Part shown: positions 46,340-57,870 of the stretch, one piece after another
Layout: every line of letters starts with the position of its first letter
Numbering within the stretch: position 1 is the first letter of the stretch
Origin: Anopheles merus
Lineage: Eukaryota > Arthropoda > Insecta > Diptera > Culicidae
Direction of reading: 5' to 3'
DNA: 64,000 nucleotides
Assembly (NCBI RefSeq): GCF_017562075.2
Contig: NC_054083.1
Span: 248,001-312,000, forward strand
The notes under the pieces: model-generated
What the model saw: the letters and a program-made list of their open reading frames with translations, nothing else
Databases searched by the model: none
Told to the model about the DNA's origin: nothing
Program-made: the position numbers and the translations under genes

Positions 46340-49300
46340 AAGCCACAAAACAAATACTATCATCTGAAGAAAAACGAGCGAAAAACATAATAGATAAAAC
46401 GCTCAAAAGGGATAATGAAAGATACGAGATAGGCTTGCTGTGGAAAACAGATGATGTGGTATTTCCGGAAAGCTATAACCACGCCCTCAAACGCCTTGAA
46501 ACACAGGAGAAACAGTTGAAAAGAAATCCTCAATTACATGAATGGCTAGGCAGAACAGTTGAAAAATATATACAAAAGTGATATTTGAGGAAATTGTCCC
46601 AAGAGGAGGCAAAGAAAAAAACCAAAAGAATATTTTATCTACCACACTTTATCGTGGTAAACAAGAATAAGCCACAGCCGAAACCAAGATTAGTTTTTGA
46701 CGCAGCCGCAACAGTGCAAGGTGTTTCCTTGAACTCTCAGCTGTTAACGGGACCAGACGAAATGGCATCGTTATTTGGATTGTTGATTCGTTTTCGTGAA
46801 GGGTCGATCTGTGTAACTGGTGACATTAAAGAAATGTTTCACCAAGTGAAAATTCGCCGTGAAGATCAAGACGCTCAGCGAATTTTGTGGCGAAATTGTG
46901 AGACAAATAAAGTGCCTGATACATACGTCATGCAAGTGATGACTTTCGGCGCAACGTGTTCTCCAGCCTGTGCACAAGTGGTTAAAAATCGTAATGCTTT
47001 AGAACAGCAAAAGGAATATCCTATGGCTCTCGAGCCCATCGTGAAACAACATTACGTGGATGATTATTTAGATAGTTTCTTTACCATGCAAGAGGCTATT
47101 ACTACCACCGAACAAGTAATTAAAGCACATCAAAACGGTGGATTCATCCGTAATTTTATCTCCAATAAAAAACAACTGTTAGATTCGATTCCTACAAACA
47201 CCAGAGTTAGAAGTGATAGAGTACAAACACCAGCGCCCATTGTGGTGCTCGAGGAAAAGGATTCAAACGTGGAAAAAATATTGGGTGTACAATGGGATAC
47301 AGTGAATGATACTTTCGGTTATAAAGTAACAATGCCGGTAGTAAAAGAATCTGATCAATTTACAAAACGTGTATTGCTAAGTTTCGTGATGAGTGTTTTC
47401 GATCCTCTTGGATTGATCAGCTATCTTACCATACAAGGTAAAACGTTAATGCACGAGGCGCATATTGCTACAGCTGAATGGGATTGTGAATTGCCAGAGC
47501 AGTTGAAAAATAAATTTTTTGAGTGGAAGAAGGTCATAGGAAATGCAAAAGATCTGGCTATAGTCAGACAAATTGTTGTTTCAAAACCAATTAGTTTGGA
47601 ATTACATACGTTTGTCGACGCTTCAGAACAAGCATTCGCAGCATGTGTTTATGCCAGAAGCCGCTATAATGATTATTATATCATACGTCTAAGCGCAGGA
47701 AAGGCGCGGGTAGCATCGATAAAAGCCATGTCGATTCCCCGTTTGGAACTTCAAGCAGCTTTGTTGGGAGTACGATTGACGGAAGCTGTCAGAAAGAACT
47801 ACGTATTCCGGTTAAAAGGACAATATTTTGGAGTGATTCACAAACTGTCCTTGATTGGATCAATAGCAACCACAGAAAGTATCATCAATTCGTTGCACAC
47901 AGAGTGAGCGAAATTTTGGAATTTAGTAGTATGGATCAATGGAGATATGTTCCGACTAAGGAAAATCCTGCTGATTTAGCTACTAAACCATCGAACGATG
48001 TTAGGCCCTGGTTCAATGGACCGTCTTTTTTGGAAGCGGATGAATCAAAATGGCCCATTAAATACAACAAAAATAATACAAAGGAAGAAATGCGTATGAT
48101 AGGGTTACATAATGAAAAAACAGAAATATTCGTTGAAGAAAAATACTCTAGTTGGGACAGATTATTGTCACATGCGACATATATGAAAAAATTTGTAGAT
48201 TTTATCAAAGACAAAAGGTCATTCAATAAAAATATAACAAATGAAGATACACTGGTAGCCAAAATACATTTCTATAAAAGAGCGCAATGGGAAAAGTTTC
48301 CTGATGAAATGAAGGATCTTACAAACGGGCGAGAAGTATCAACTAGGAGTCATTTGCGGTGTTTAATGCCATATCTAGACGAGCATGGTGTTATGAGGTC
48401 ACGTGGGCGTCTTGAAAATATAACTACGATTGCTGATAGTACTCGCAAGCCCATCATTCTTCCTCAAAAGTCAAGAATCACTAGGCTTATTGTGCGCCAC
48501 TATCACGAAAAATATCTGCATCAAGCGGATAATGTCGTTATTGCTGCAATAAGGCAATCATTTTCGATAGTAAGATTAAAATTGGTACTGAGACTCGTAA
48601 AAAGTTGTTGTCAAAAATGTATTTTACGCTCAGCGAGGCCGGCAGCCCCTCTTATGGCACCACTGCCGACGTTCAGATCTCAACCGTATAATCCTCCGTT
48701 TTTGCATACTGGGGTAGATTATTTTGGTCCCTTGGAGGTAGCGGTTAAAAGATCCATAGAAAAACGATGGGGTACAATTTTCACGTGCATGTCTACAAGG
48801 GCAGTGCACATCGAATTGACAGAAAAATTAGACACAGACAGTTTTCTCGTGTGTCTTAAGAATTTTCAGCACCGCAGGGGAAAAATAGTTCATTTGTACA
48901 GTGATAACGGTACAAATTTTGTAGGTGCTGTAAAGGAGCTAAAAACTCTAGTTCATGAAATTGATCAAAGAATGTGTAAAGAAGCTGCTACCAAATATCA
49001 AATTGATTGGCACTTCAATCCCCCTTCAGCGCCTCATTTTGGAGGATCATGGGAAAGGCTGATTCGAATAATAAAGAAAGCCTTGCGATTCATGGCTGAA
49101 GAATGGAAACACAGGAAGCCTACTCCTGAAACTTTGAGAGCTACGCTAATTCAAATAGAGTATATGATCAACTCAAGGCCTTTAACGGATATTCCGTTAA
49201 CCACAGATGAAGATGAAATATTAACACCATTTCACTTTTTAATCGGCAAATCAGCCGAAGACGTACCCCCAAATCCAATGACGACAACAGCTTTGAGTAG

Positions 49301-49678
49301 AAAGGATTATGTGCGAATTCAACATCTTTCAAAGATATTTTGGGACAGATGGAAGAGAGAATATTTGCCCACTTTAATCAAAAGAAATAATGGACAAACA
49401 AGGTAGAACCATTAAAAGAAGGTGAAATCGTGATACTGACTGACGATAATGCACCGCCAGGGAAATGGTTAAAGGGAAAAATTCTTGAAGTGCATTCAGC
49501 ACCCGATGGACAAGTTAGATCAGTGACAATTAAGACAAAAAATTCTGTTTTAAAACGTCCAGCAGTGAAAATAGCTGCTGTAAATGTTGAACCAAAGGAA
49601 CATTTGCTTCAACATGATCAAACTAAAAGACCATTGGAAGAGTCATTTAAATACACAAAGAAGAAAAAAACAAATACA
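46340..49678 (+). pseudogene. BEL Pol: reverse transcriptase, RNase H, integrase (broken)
   Basis: The N-terminal part (46340-46578) is open and continues Gag-protease. A TGA at 46579-46581 interrupts it. From 46582 the reverse transcriptase runs with PRLVFDAAA, TGDIKEMFHQV and the catalytic HYVDDYLDS, then RNase H-like FVDASEQAFAACVY. The frame moves near 47900 into the integrase part: an H..H..CC region (HYHEKYLHQA...CCQKC), core aspartates in GVDYFGP and YSDNGTNF, and the glutamate in GGSWERL. A further one-base shift lies at about 49390-49405, after which the DUF5641-type tail (PPGKWLKGKI) reads directly toward the env-like ATG without a stop. Not functional as it stands. Confidence 0.85.
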
Positions 49679-51710
49679 ATGAATCTTAATTGGCCAACTA
49701 TTACGATGTTAGTACTGATGTTTTGTGCCACCTCAATACTTGGATCAGAAATGAAAGGATTGATTGCGTATGATTGCGCAAACAATGATATAAATATCAC
49801 GAGCTACTCTTTGATGGATGTAGCGTCATGCGTACCGCCTACAAGAAATCTAACTACTAAAGAAACCAGGATTCAAGTTTTACAAAGGAGTCCGAAAACA
49901 AGCGTCCATATATTTCAGTGCAAGGTGATAATTAAACGATCGATTAGACACTGCGGAGCATTTTCCCACACCTCTGATTACGAGTATGGCTACGCTTACA
50001 TTGTAAAGGAATTCAAACTTGATGATTGCCGTTTAGCTCAATTAACAGGTACAATAAGATTAACGGATAACCATAAAGTAGTAGAATTGAAACAAAATAG
50101 TACCACAAGAAGAAAAGTAGTAATAGCAGGTAGCTTGAAAGGCACGTCTTGTAAGGGAGGAGTATTCAGTACTTCAAGTTACACTTGGGAAAACGCTTTA
50201 GTTTATTAGGAATATGAAATAGCCTTGCATGATTATACTGCAGTTGCAGATATCGAAAATAACCAAGTAAATTTAAGAAGAGGTATCGTGTGCGCGTATA
50301 CTACTGGGAGGTGTCTCGACGCAGAATTGGGCTACATGACCTGGGAGGTAGACATGGGACGACTTTGTGTGGAGACAGAATTTGAAACCATTTACGAAGG
50401 AACAGTCAACAAAACTGTTGACAACGATGGAACTCAACAAAGATCAAGTGGAGTATATACGTTACTAGCAGATGTTTTCGATCAGAGTCCGAGAAAAAAC
50501 CCAGATATGTGGATTTGACGGTTATCTTACAGATCATCCGAGAGTTTTTGTATTGGAGTCAAATGGCTATAAATCTCCTTTCAACAGAAAAGCAAGCGTT
50601 GGTAGCAACCTCGACTTGTTTACCTATTTCAACTCAAAAATTACTCTTGTTGAAAATTACCTCGGACAAAAGATAAACGAGGTATATACCACAGTAATGA
50701 CGGAAATGTGCAAGATAGATAAAGCACTGTTAGAAACCAAGCTCACCTTAGCGCGAGTCAGTCCTAACGAATTTGTCTCCAATATAGTAAAAAGTTCTGG
50801 CTACACGGCAATAGTAGCAGCAGAGGTCCTCTATATTTTAGAGTGCAAACCAGTATACGTAACATACGAAAGTAAACCAGACTGTTACCAAGAAATTCCG
50901 GTGAAATACAACAATCGATCCATGTTTATGGCACCGGTGACGAGAATCCTTCAATTAAGAGGTACTGAAATCGACTGCACTCCTTTATTACCAGCCAAAT
51001 TTACGATTGGAGGACGATGGTACACCACTGATCAACAAATACGAGAAACTACCGCACCAAAACAACTAACCACTGATATATTGACGAGTTGGACATACAC
51101 GCCATTGCCAAGTCTTATGGAGAGTGGTGTGTACGATTCGGAAAGTTTGGAGAAGATGAAAATAATGGTTTACGAGCAAGGAGACAGAAGGGTCGCATCG
51201 TCTGTGATGCACAAAGTCATATCTGGGCAACATCCTAATCTACAAGGGTATTCTTTTGACGCACTAGTTACAGAGAAGATTATCAAAAACGCTTTCGAGA
51301 AATATTGGTCCAAATTCCTCACATGGTCAACCTGGATGGGCAACATGACGTCAACGGCGATTGGAATCTACATGATGGTCAGAATGGTGAAGTTCGTCAT
51401 CGACACTCTGATACACGGAAAAATATTATTCGACATCTATGGTTTCGGGTGGATGCTACTAGCGTCATTCTGGGACTCCCTCACCAACTTTCTATCTCAT
51501 CGCGGAAACCAGCAAACAACTGCGAGAAATGATACTGCACAAAAAGATACCGTTATAGAAATAGAAGAAAAACAAACTAACAATTTAGCTGTAAGCTGCA
51601 TGCATAATAATACAACTATATATCCCAATATTAACAAGCAAATAGAGATAGAGTTAGAAGAAAGGCCAGAAAGATCAACCTACAAACCAAGAGTAAGGTG
51701 TAATTCATAG
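49679..51710 (+). pseudogene. Env-like glycoprotein gene, chuvirus-glycoprotein type, broken
   Basis: Starts at ATG 49679 with a hydrophobic signal-peptide-like stretch (PTITMLVLMFCATSILG). The ectodomain has the layout I know from chuvirid glycoproteins: a YDC motif, then SYSLMDVASC, then an FQCKVII segment followed by HCGAFSH. Cysteines are conserved-looking throughout, with N-glycosylation sequons. The 3' part has hydrophobic segments around 51330-51470 suited to a membrane anchor, and a charged tail to the stop at 51710. Breaks: an in-frame TAG at 50207-50209 and a frameshift near 50494-50510 in a poly-A run. The upstream Pol frame has no stop before this ATG, so expression could be by fusion or splicing. 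Capture from a chuvirus-like virus is inference from motif resemblance. Confidence 0.8.
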
Positions 51711-51732
51711 AGATGAATTACAAGGGGGAGAA

Positions 51733-52224
51733 TGTTGCGGCAGCAACTGGTAGGATGGTACGATTCAAAGTTTAACGAATATTTCATTTGCAACGGCTAA
51801 GTTTGGATAGAAATTCGAAGCTATTGTAACTTATCCTATGAGAACGAGATCGCTGGCCTAAATAAACATACATCTTGGGAACGGCCCGTTTCTTGAGTTC
51901 ATCGATAAGCATAAGCCACTCGACCAACGCGTAGGGTAATAAAAATATTTTAGATCTGGTGCACCCCGTAGGAGGACAGAAATGCATGAAGAACGACCGG
52001 AGAAAAAATGCATGAAGAACGAAAAATGCATATGTGCATGTAACGAATTCTTTCACCAATCGACCCAAAACGAAGACGTTATAAAATTTCAAGGGCGTCA
52101 TAAAATTTCAAGTGTTCCTAGGATTAATCTAGAATGCGTGAAATTGAAGCGTAGACATAGCAGCATATGGAAACATAAAGATTATAAACAAACCGTTGCA
52201 TGCACCAGCCAAAAAGGGCCACGG
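51733..52224 (+). repeat. 3' LTR of BEL element, truncated
   Basis: 492 bp matching 40131-40622 with four differences, all in the first ~115 bp. It then changes abruptly into unrelated sequence (TCAAGGT...) where the 5' LTR continues for ~410 bp more. Confidence 0.9.
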
Positions 52225-52231
52225 TCAAGGT

Positions 52232-52339
52232 TGTGGTATGTGAGAGTAGCAGTGTGGGTGTGCGGGCAGTAGGAGGTTGGACGGAATAAAGAGCAGACGT
52301 GTGTTACTGTAGTTCCGGTGTTTTCGATGGGATATCACA
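52232..52339 (+). repeat. 5' LTR of Gypsy element
   Basis: 108 bp, TGTGGTATG...GATATCACA, unusually short. It contains AATAAA near 52288. Followed after one base by TGGCGATCCTGCC, the likely primer binding site (tRNA not identified). Confidence 0.92.
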
Positions 52340-52470
52340 TTGGCGATCCTGCCATGATGAATAGAAGCGCTCCTAGGTTGAAGAAAATAAGGAGTGATAA
52401 AAAAATAAAAAAAAAATAAAAAAAAAAAAAGGAGAGGAAGGATAAAAACAGGCGATATAAAGGATAAACA

Positions 52471-52790
52471 GAGTGGTAGCCGAGTTTAGCTCATGGCCCC
52501 TCGAAGAAAATGTATACGCGAGTGGTAGCCGAGTTCAGCTCATGGCCCCTCGAAGAATGTGTAAGCCAGAGTGGTAGCCGAGTTTAGCTCATGGCCCCTC
52601 CAAGAAAGTGTAAGCCAGAGTGGTAGCCGAGTTTAGCTCATGGCCCCTCGAAGAAAATGTATACGGGGGTGTTAGCCGAGTTTAGCTCATGGCCCCTCGA
52701 AGAAAGTGTAAGCCAGAGTGGTAGCCGAGTTTAGCTCATGGCCCCTCGAAGGAAATGTATACGCGGGTGGTAACCGAATTCAGCTCGGCT
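52471..52790 (+). repeat. 49-bp tandem repeat in the Gypsy leader, ~6.5 units
   Basis: Units begin GAGTGGTAGCCGAGTTTAGC at 52471, 52520, 52569, 52618, 52667, 52716 and 52765: an exact 49-bp step. Each contains CTCATGGCCCCTC and a variable purine-rich end (GAAGAAAATGTATACG or GAAAGTGTAAGCCA). The last unit is diverged. It lies between the primer site and gag, so it would be in the 5' untranslated leader. Confidence 0.95.
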
Positions 52791-53208
52791 GAAAAAAAAA
52801 AAAACATAAAGCGGTATATCGTTTTTTTTTGTTTCGCGTTCTTCTTCTTCTTCTTTTTCTTATTTATTTCAGCCAGCAGAACCCGGCTGACCGGTCTGGT
52901 ACAGCTGCCCGATATTCAACAATAACAATTCTATGGAATACAATGGATGGTCGGTCACTGGTTTGCTTAGATGGATTCAACCGAACCCGGCTGTTGTCCG
53001 GCGTGATGGCGTGCCGTCCGAGATTTGGCAAAAACAATTCCATGGAATTCAATGCCATGGTAAACAAGTGTGATTGTATAAGTGACGATCGCACACATAG
53101 CATTGCAACGGGTGGGCTGGTGGCAACCTGAGCTATCAGGATCAGTCGCTTTTGGTGTAGCAAGCGGACAGCATCGTCACAGAACAAGCACGGAAGTGGT
53201 TTAGAAAG

Positions 53209-54250
53209 ATGGCAGGTTGGACAGTTGAGAACAATTTGGAGTGTGCCCTGGAAGTGCGTAGTGAGAGCAAGGAAAAAGATTACAAGGGGGATTTTTTTGG
53301 CCGGTTCTTGGCCGCTTAAACCATTTTCGGAAGAGCTTCCTATCCACGAGCGGAAAGCAGAGTGGGCGCGTTTTAAAGGACAATATGAGAGAATAGTGAT
53401 GTGTAAAGGAAAAGTGAATTCGGAAATGAAGTTGATAGCTTTGAAAGTATTTGCTGGAAGCTATCTGCTAAACATTATAGAAATGCAGGAAAGACGAGTG
53501 AAAAGTGGTGAAGGGGACGTGTATACAGAAACAGTGAAAGGGGTAGACGATTTTTTCAACGGCATATGTGATGAGGGAAAAGAAAGGATGAAGCTGAGAG
53601 AAATGAAAATGGAAGCTGATGAAACATTTGGTGATTGGGTGTTAAGATTAGAAGCTCAAGTGAAATTCTGTGGTCTGCCAGAAGAACAGAAAACTGAAGA
53701 GTTAGTGCAAGCTGTGTTGCGACGTTCGGTTCCCCAGATTGCCGAAAAATTGTTTGAAATGGCAGATTTATTTGGGAATGAATTGGACAAATTAGTAAAG
53801 CATGGTAAACACCTTGATTTCGTAAGAATGGAAAAGAGAGAGATAGAACAAAAGCTTGCCAAAAGCACGACAAAAGAATTTACAGATAGCGATAATTATG
53901 TAGCGGCAGTGACTTCGTGGAGAACGAAAAGGGAACGATATGAGCCGTACGAACAACAACAAAACAAGAGACTATCGGGAATGCATCCAAACGGTTTTCG
54001 GAACACGTATAATAAGGGAGCAACGAAATGCTCAAAGTGTGACAAAATACATGGCTGGGGGAAGTGTGGAGCATCCAGATCAAAATGCTTCCGGTGCGGT
54101 GCCATAGGACATCTGGCAATTTGTTGCAGAACCAGATTGGGATCAAATCGATTTCCAAATGTGGTGAAGAAGCAGACCGAGGACATTAATCAGGTGGTAA
54201 TAGGAGACCCCGCTGCAGAACGGTACCAAAAAAAAATAATAAATAAATAA
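53209..54250 (+). pseudogene. Gypsy Gag, probably frameshifted near its start
   Basis: The main open frame 53225-54250 has a gag-like region (PFSEELPIHERKAEWARF...) and two zinc-knuckle-like motifs, CSKCDKIHGWGKC and CFRCGAIGHLAICC. A better start is the ATG at 53209 (MAGWTVENN), with AAG before it, but that frame stops after 36 codons. A length change in the G/T run at 53286-53300 would link the two. A polypyrimidine tract ending in CAG (about 52815-52872) upstream resembles a splice acceptor. Confidence 0.75.
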
Positions 54251-54552
54251 ATAAATAAATAAAATAACAAAAAAAAAAAAAAACTTATTATCATGCTATA
54301 TATGTATATGTGTATATGTGTATGTGTGTATGTGTGTATGTATGTGTGTATGTATGTATGTGTGTATATATGTATGTATATATATATAGCAAGCTGAAAT
54401 TGCTCGCCGTCAAAAGTTCATGAGTGTGTGGGCAAAAGTGTATTTTTGATTCACTTATCTTATTTATTTCGTTTTATTTTAATTTACTTTAACAGTTTTC
54501 CGACGAACGAGGAAGGCATGCAGTAACCGACGATCCAAGGCGCATTAACTGC
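54251..54552. repeat. Low-complexity spacer inside Gypsy element
   Basis: AAAT repeats and an A-run (to about 54283), then a TGTATG/TATG-rich microsatellite (about 54296-54388), then AT-rich DNA ending at TTTAACAG near 54494. It separates gag from pol and has no coding frame. Confidence 0.8.
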
Positions 54553-56709
54553 ATGATCGGAAATGTGCCTATCATTTTCTTACTAGATACTGGGGCATCG
54601 GTGAACACTGTTACTGCTGAGAGTTGGTGGCAAATAAGGACACACGCCCAGTCGAGTGTGCGTGAATGGCAGCCACACCCTGAAACAACGCTGCGGAGTT
54701 ATGCGAATAGTGCAGTTTTGGACGTAGAATGCTCATTTAAAGCAATAATATGTGCAGGTGAACTTAGAAGTTTTTTAGGAATGTTGACTTTTATTGGCCC
54801 ATTTATCAGAGACTTTTCACATAAAACTAAGCCGTTGAGGGATTTGATAAAAAGAGATAAATTTAAATGGGAAGAGATGCATCAAAATACGTTTGAAGAA
54901 TTGAAAAAGGTTGCTATGGAAGACCTTATCAAAAGGGGTTATTTCAATGAAAAGGATAGGATCATACTATATACTGATGCATCACCTTGGGGCTTGGGAG
55001 CAATTTTAGCCCAAGAAAAATTGAGCACGTCCGAAATGCGTATTATCGCATGTGCATCCAAAGGATTGACGGAGACGGAAAGCCGCTATCCGCAACTGCA
55101 TAGGGAGGCTTTGGCCATAGTTTGGGCTATGGAACGATTTGCTTACTATCTATTAGGAAGGAAATTTTTGTTGCGATCAGATAGTGAAGCGTTGAAATTT
55201 ATGATTAAACCGGCTAAACAGAAAGATATAGGAAAGAGGATTATGTCCAGGGCAGAAGGATGGTTCATCAGACTGGACCATTATGATTTTGATTTCGAAC
55301 ACGTTCCGGGAAACGAGAACATAGCCGATACTGCGTCTAGGCTGTGCAGATCTAAAGAGGATTACCAATTTGGGGTTGCTAAGGAGCCTCACGAACTATG
55401 TTTGGTTACTGCGTGCGTAAACCAGGTTAATGAAACACTATTGGCGTTAACCACGGAAGAAGTAGGAAAGGAATTAGAAAAAGATGTTATATTAAACAAG
55501 GTTATTGCTTGGTTAGATAAAGAGAATGAATGGCCACAAGAAATTGCAAGGTATAAAGCGTTTCAGAGGGAGCTGTATGTGGAAAACGGTTTCCTATTTA
55601 AACAAGAAAAGATGGTCCTCCCGCATATGCTTAGGAACCGAGCGTTAACATTAGCTCATAGAAGCCACCCTGGCATGTCCACGATGAAAAATGTTCTGAG
55701 AACGGGACTTTGGTGGCCCGGTATGGACAAAGAGATTGAAGCTTTTGTTAGAAGCTGCCCAGAATGTCAGCTAGTGAAAACGACAAATACGGCGGTACCT
55801 ATAGAATTAACGGAGCTACCGGAGAATCCATGGGATTATGTGTCAATGGATATTTCATCTACCACAGATAATGTTAAAACATTGGTGCTTACAGATAATT
55901 ACTCGCGATTTCTGATAGCCGTCCCTCTAGAGCGAACGGATGCGAATAGTATACAAAAAGCATTGAACAGGATATTTTTAACATACTATGTACCTAAGAA
56001 ATTAAAAGCAGATAATGGACCCCCGTTTAATGCGGTAGATTTCAAAAGATGGTTAGCAGATGTATGGGGGATAAAACTCATAAATAGCACGCCTCTAAAT
56101 CCTACCGAAAATGGGTTAGTTGAGCGTGGAATGCAAGGTATAAATAAGATTGCAGCCATTGCACGGTTAGAAAAAAAATGCTGGAAACAGGCCCTTGCGG
56201 AATATGTAGCGGATTATAACTCATGGCCGCACCATGTAACTAAAATAGCACCAGCCGAACTAATGTTTGGTAGAGCTATTAGGCATACGTTACCAAACCC
56301 AAAAACGGATACTAGACAAGCGAACGATGATGAATTACGAGACAGGGATAAAATGGCGAAATTTCAGCGCAATCAAAGAGAGGATACAAGGCGTGGAGCT
56401 AGGCCTCTTAGCATTAAACCTGGGGATACGGTTTTAGTTAGAAATCAAAAAGCAGATAAGACAGACTCATCGTACAAAAAAGAATTGCATGAGGTACTTA
56501 AAATTTGTGGTGCTGGCAGGGTAACGGTGAAGGAAAAAAAATCAGGAAAAATTTACGATCGTAATGTAAAGCACATAAAAAAATTTTTCATGCGAAAAGC
56601 GGAAGAAGGGTTGACAAGTGGTAGTAGTAGTTCGGAGGAAGTAGCAGGGCTAGTGAAAGAACGACAGGCTAGGCTGATTAAAAAACCAAAACGATTAATC
56701 GAATATTAA
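54553..56709 (+). pseudogene. Gypsy Pol with in-frame loss of the reverse-transcriptase palm
   Basis: Opens with the aspartic protease (LLDTGASVNTV). After about 70 residues it passes directly to the RT connection region (RSFLGMLTFIGPFIRDFS) and RNase H (ILYTDASPWGLGAIL, then YPQLHREALA). So the fingers and palm, including the expected YxDD, are absent although the frame is unbroken. Then come the integrase zinc region (HRSHPGMSTMKN...CPECQ) and core: aspartates in MDISST and KADNGPPF, glutamate in NPTENGLVERG. The C-terminal tail is basic. The 718-residue length compares with about 1,000-1,200 for a usual Gypsy Pol. Such a copy could move only with reverse transcriptase from a relative. Confidence 0.9.
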
Positions 56710-56730
56710 AGAATTTGTAGCCTTATTCCT

Positions 56731-56741
56731 CAAGGGGAGGA
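56731..56741 (+). other. Polypurine tract of Gypsy element
   Basis: AAGGGGAGGA directly before the 3' LTR. Confidence 0.7.
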
Positions 56742-56849
56742 TGTGGTATGTGAGAGTAGCAGTGTGGGTGTGCGGGCAGTAGGAGGTTGGACGGAATAAA
56801 GAGCAGACGTGTGTTACTGTAGTTCCGGTGTTTTCGATGGGATATCACA
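56742..56849 (+). repeat. 3' LTR of Gypsy element
   Basis: 108 bp, identical to 52232-52339 by reading, followed by the target duplication AAGGT. Confidence 0.93.
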
Positions 56850-57521
56850 AAGGTCTGTTGAGATATCAGGTCACATATTAGCCCGTTTGACAGCTACCAT
56901 CTTGGGCACCGATTTTGACGGCAAGAATACCTCTTGTACATGTATTGGTGTCTTGTTTACGTTTCGATTGTTCAAAAATTCTCAGGAATCTCTTTTGGCG
57001 GTTTATTACCATTTCATCACACTTTTGTTCATGCATTGCATAAACAATCCGCATCTTGGGATACTTCTCTGCCTAAAAGCGATTTTTATCCATTCATCCT
57101 ATTCAGGAATCTTTTTTTCATCATGCCGATCTCGTGTTCTGTATTTTGCTGTAGCAACAATCGTTGCAAAGTGAAACAACTGGGAACAAATACGGCATTT
57201 CATAAATTTCCGAAAGAAACTGTGTTGCGCAGTGTCTGGAAGAAATTTTGCAATCGTGGTGAGGATTGGGAACCTACTAATTGTTCTGTTATTTGCTCTT
57301 CTCATTTTCAGCCAGAGGATTACCAGTTGCATCATGCTCCCTTAATGAAAAATGGAGAATTGCGGAAGCTCAACTGTGGCGGTAAGTAAATGAATATTTA
57401 TATTGTTATTATAGTAGTGTTTAGCAATATTACATAAATTATATCCCGTGTACTATTTAAACATAAACTTCAGTTCATCTGTAATACGAAATCAGGATTG
57501 CCGAAAATATTTAAGTGTCGT

Positions 57522-57870
57522 CAGTGGCGGATCTAACGGTAAACAGACTAGGCGGTTGCCTGGGCCCCGTAGATCGTTAGTCTATAGTACGCTGTATGGA
57601 CATAGTACTAGCGGCAAGGGCCCATGGAAGGATGGATGTTTGGGGCCCCGAGGTTGGCGAATGATTGCCCCCCCCCCCCCTGCCAGACTTTGTCTTAGCC
57701 TGTGACTGATGATCGTAGGGCCCCCTCGACGGCATTTCAAGTTTACTGTTCAATTTCCCAACAGCAAGTTCAGTGCCAGTACAAACCCCCCTTCCCCATC
57801 ATTTAGCATTTACAGGGGGCCTCAAATCGTCTTACCGCCTAGGGCCCCTGATACCCTTAATCCGCCACTG
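57522..57870. mobile_element. hAT-like MITE (349 bp) in the P-type gene's first intron
   Basis: Ends CAGTGGCGGAT and ATCCGCCACTG-type (TAATCCGCCACTG), flanked by the 8-bp duplication AGTGTCGT (57514-57521, 57871-57878). An 8-bp duplication with CAGTG termini suits the hAT superfamily. Non-coding, with a C-run near 57670. Confidence 0.88.

Larger units (their letters stand above)
40131..52224 (+). mobile_element. BEL/Pao retrotransposon with env-like gene, interrupted and 3'-truncated
   Basis: 5' LTR, primer site, Gag-protease, Pol, env-like frame, polypurine tract (AAGGGGGAGAA near 51722-51732) and a partial 3' LTR. Without the 3.1-kb DNA transposon at 43198-46337 it is about 9 kb. It inserted into the copia LTR at about 40130. 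The matching right flank and target duplication are absent because the 3' LTR stops at 52224. Comparable portions of its LTRs differ at four positions, so it is older than the copias here. Confidence 0.9.
52232..56849 (+). mobile_element. Gypsy-type LTR retrotransposon, RT-deleted (4,618 bp)
   Basis: Identical 108-bp LTRs, 5-bp target duplication AAGGT (52227-52231, 56850-56854), leader with tandem repeat, gag, and a pol carrying protease, RNase H and integrase in Gypsy order. LTR identity indicates a recent insertion. The lack of the reverse-transcriptase palm makes it non-autonomous. Confidence 0.92.

Noticed and set aside
50494..50500. Slippery heptamer A AAA AAC in phase in the env-like gene, suggesting programmed -1 frameshifting
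   Set aside because: A -1 shift from this phase enters the wrong frame; the continuing env-like frame needs +1. An indel in the A-run is the simpler reading.
52471..52790. CRISPR-like array
   Set aside because: The 49-bp units are near-identical throughout with no unique spacers and lie in an LTR-element leader of a eukaryote.
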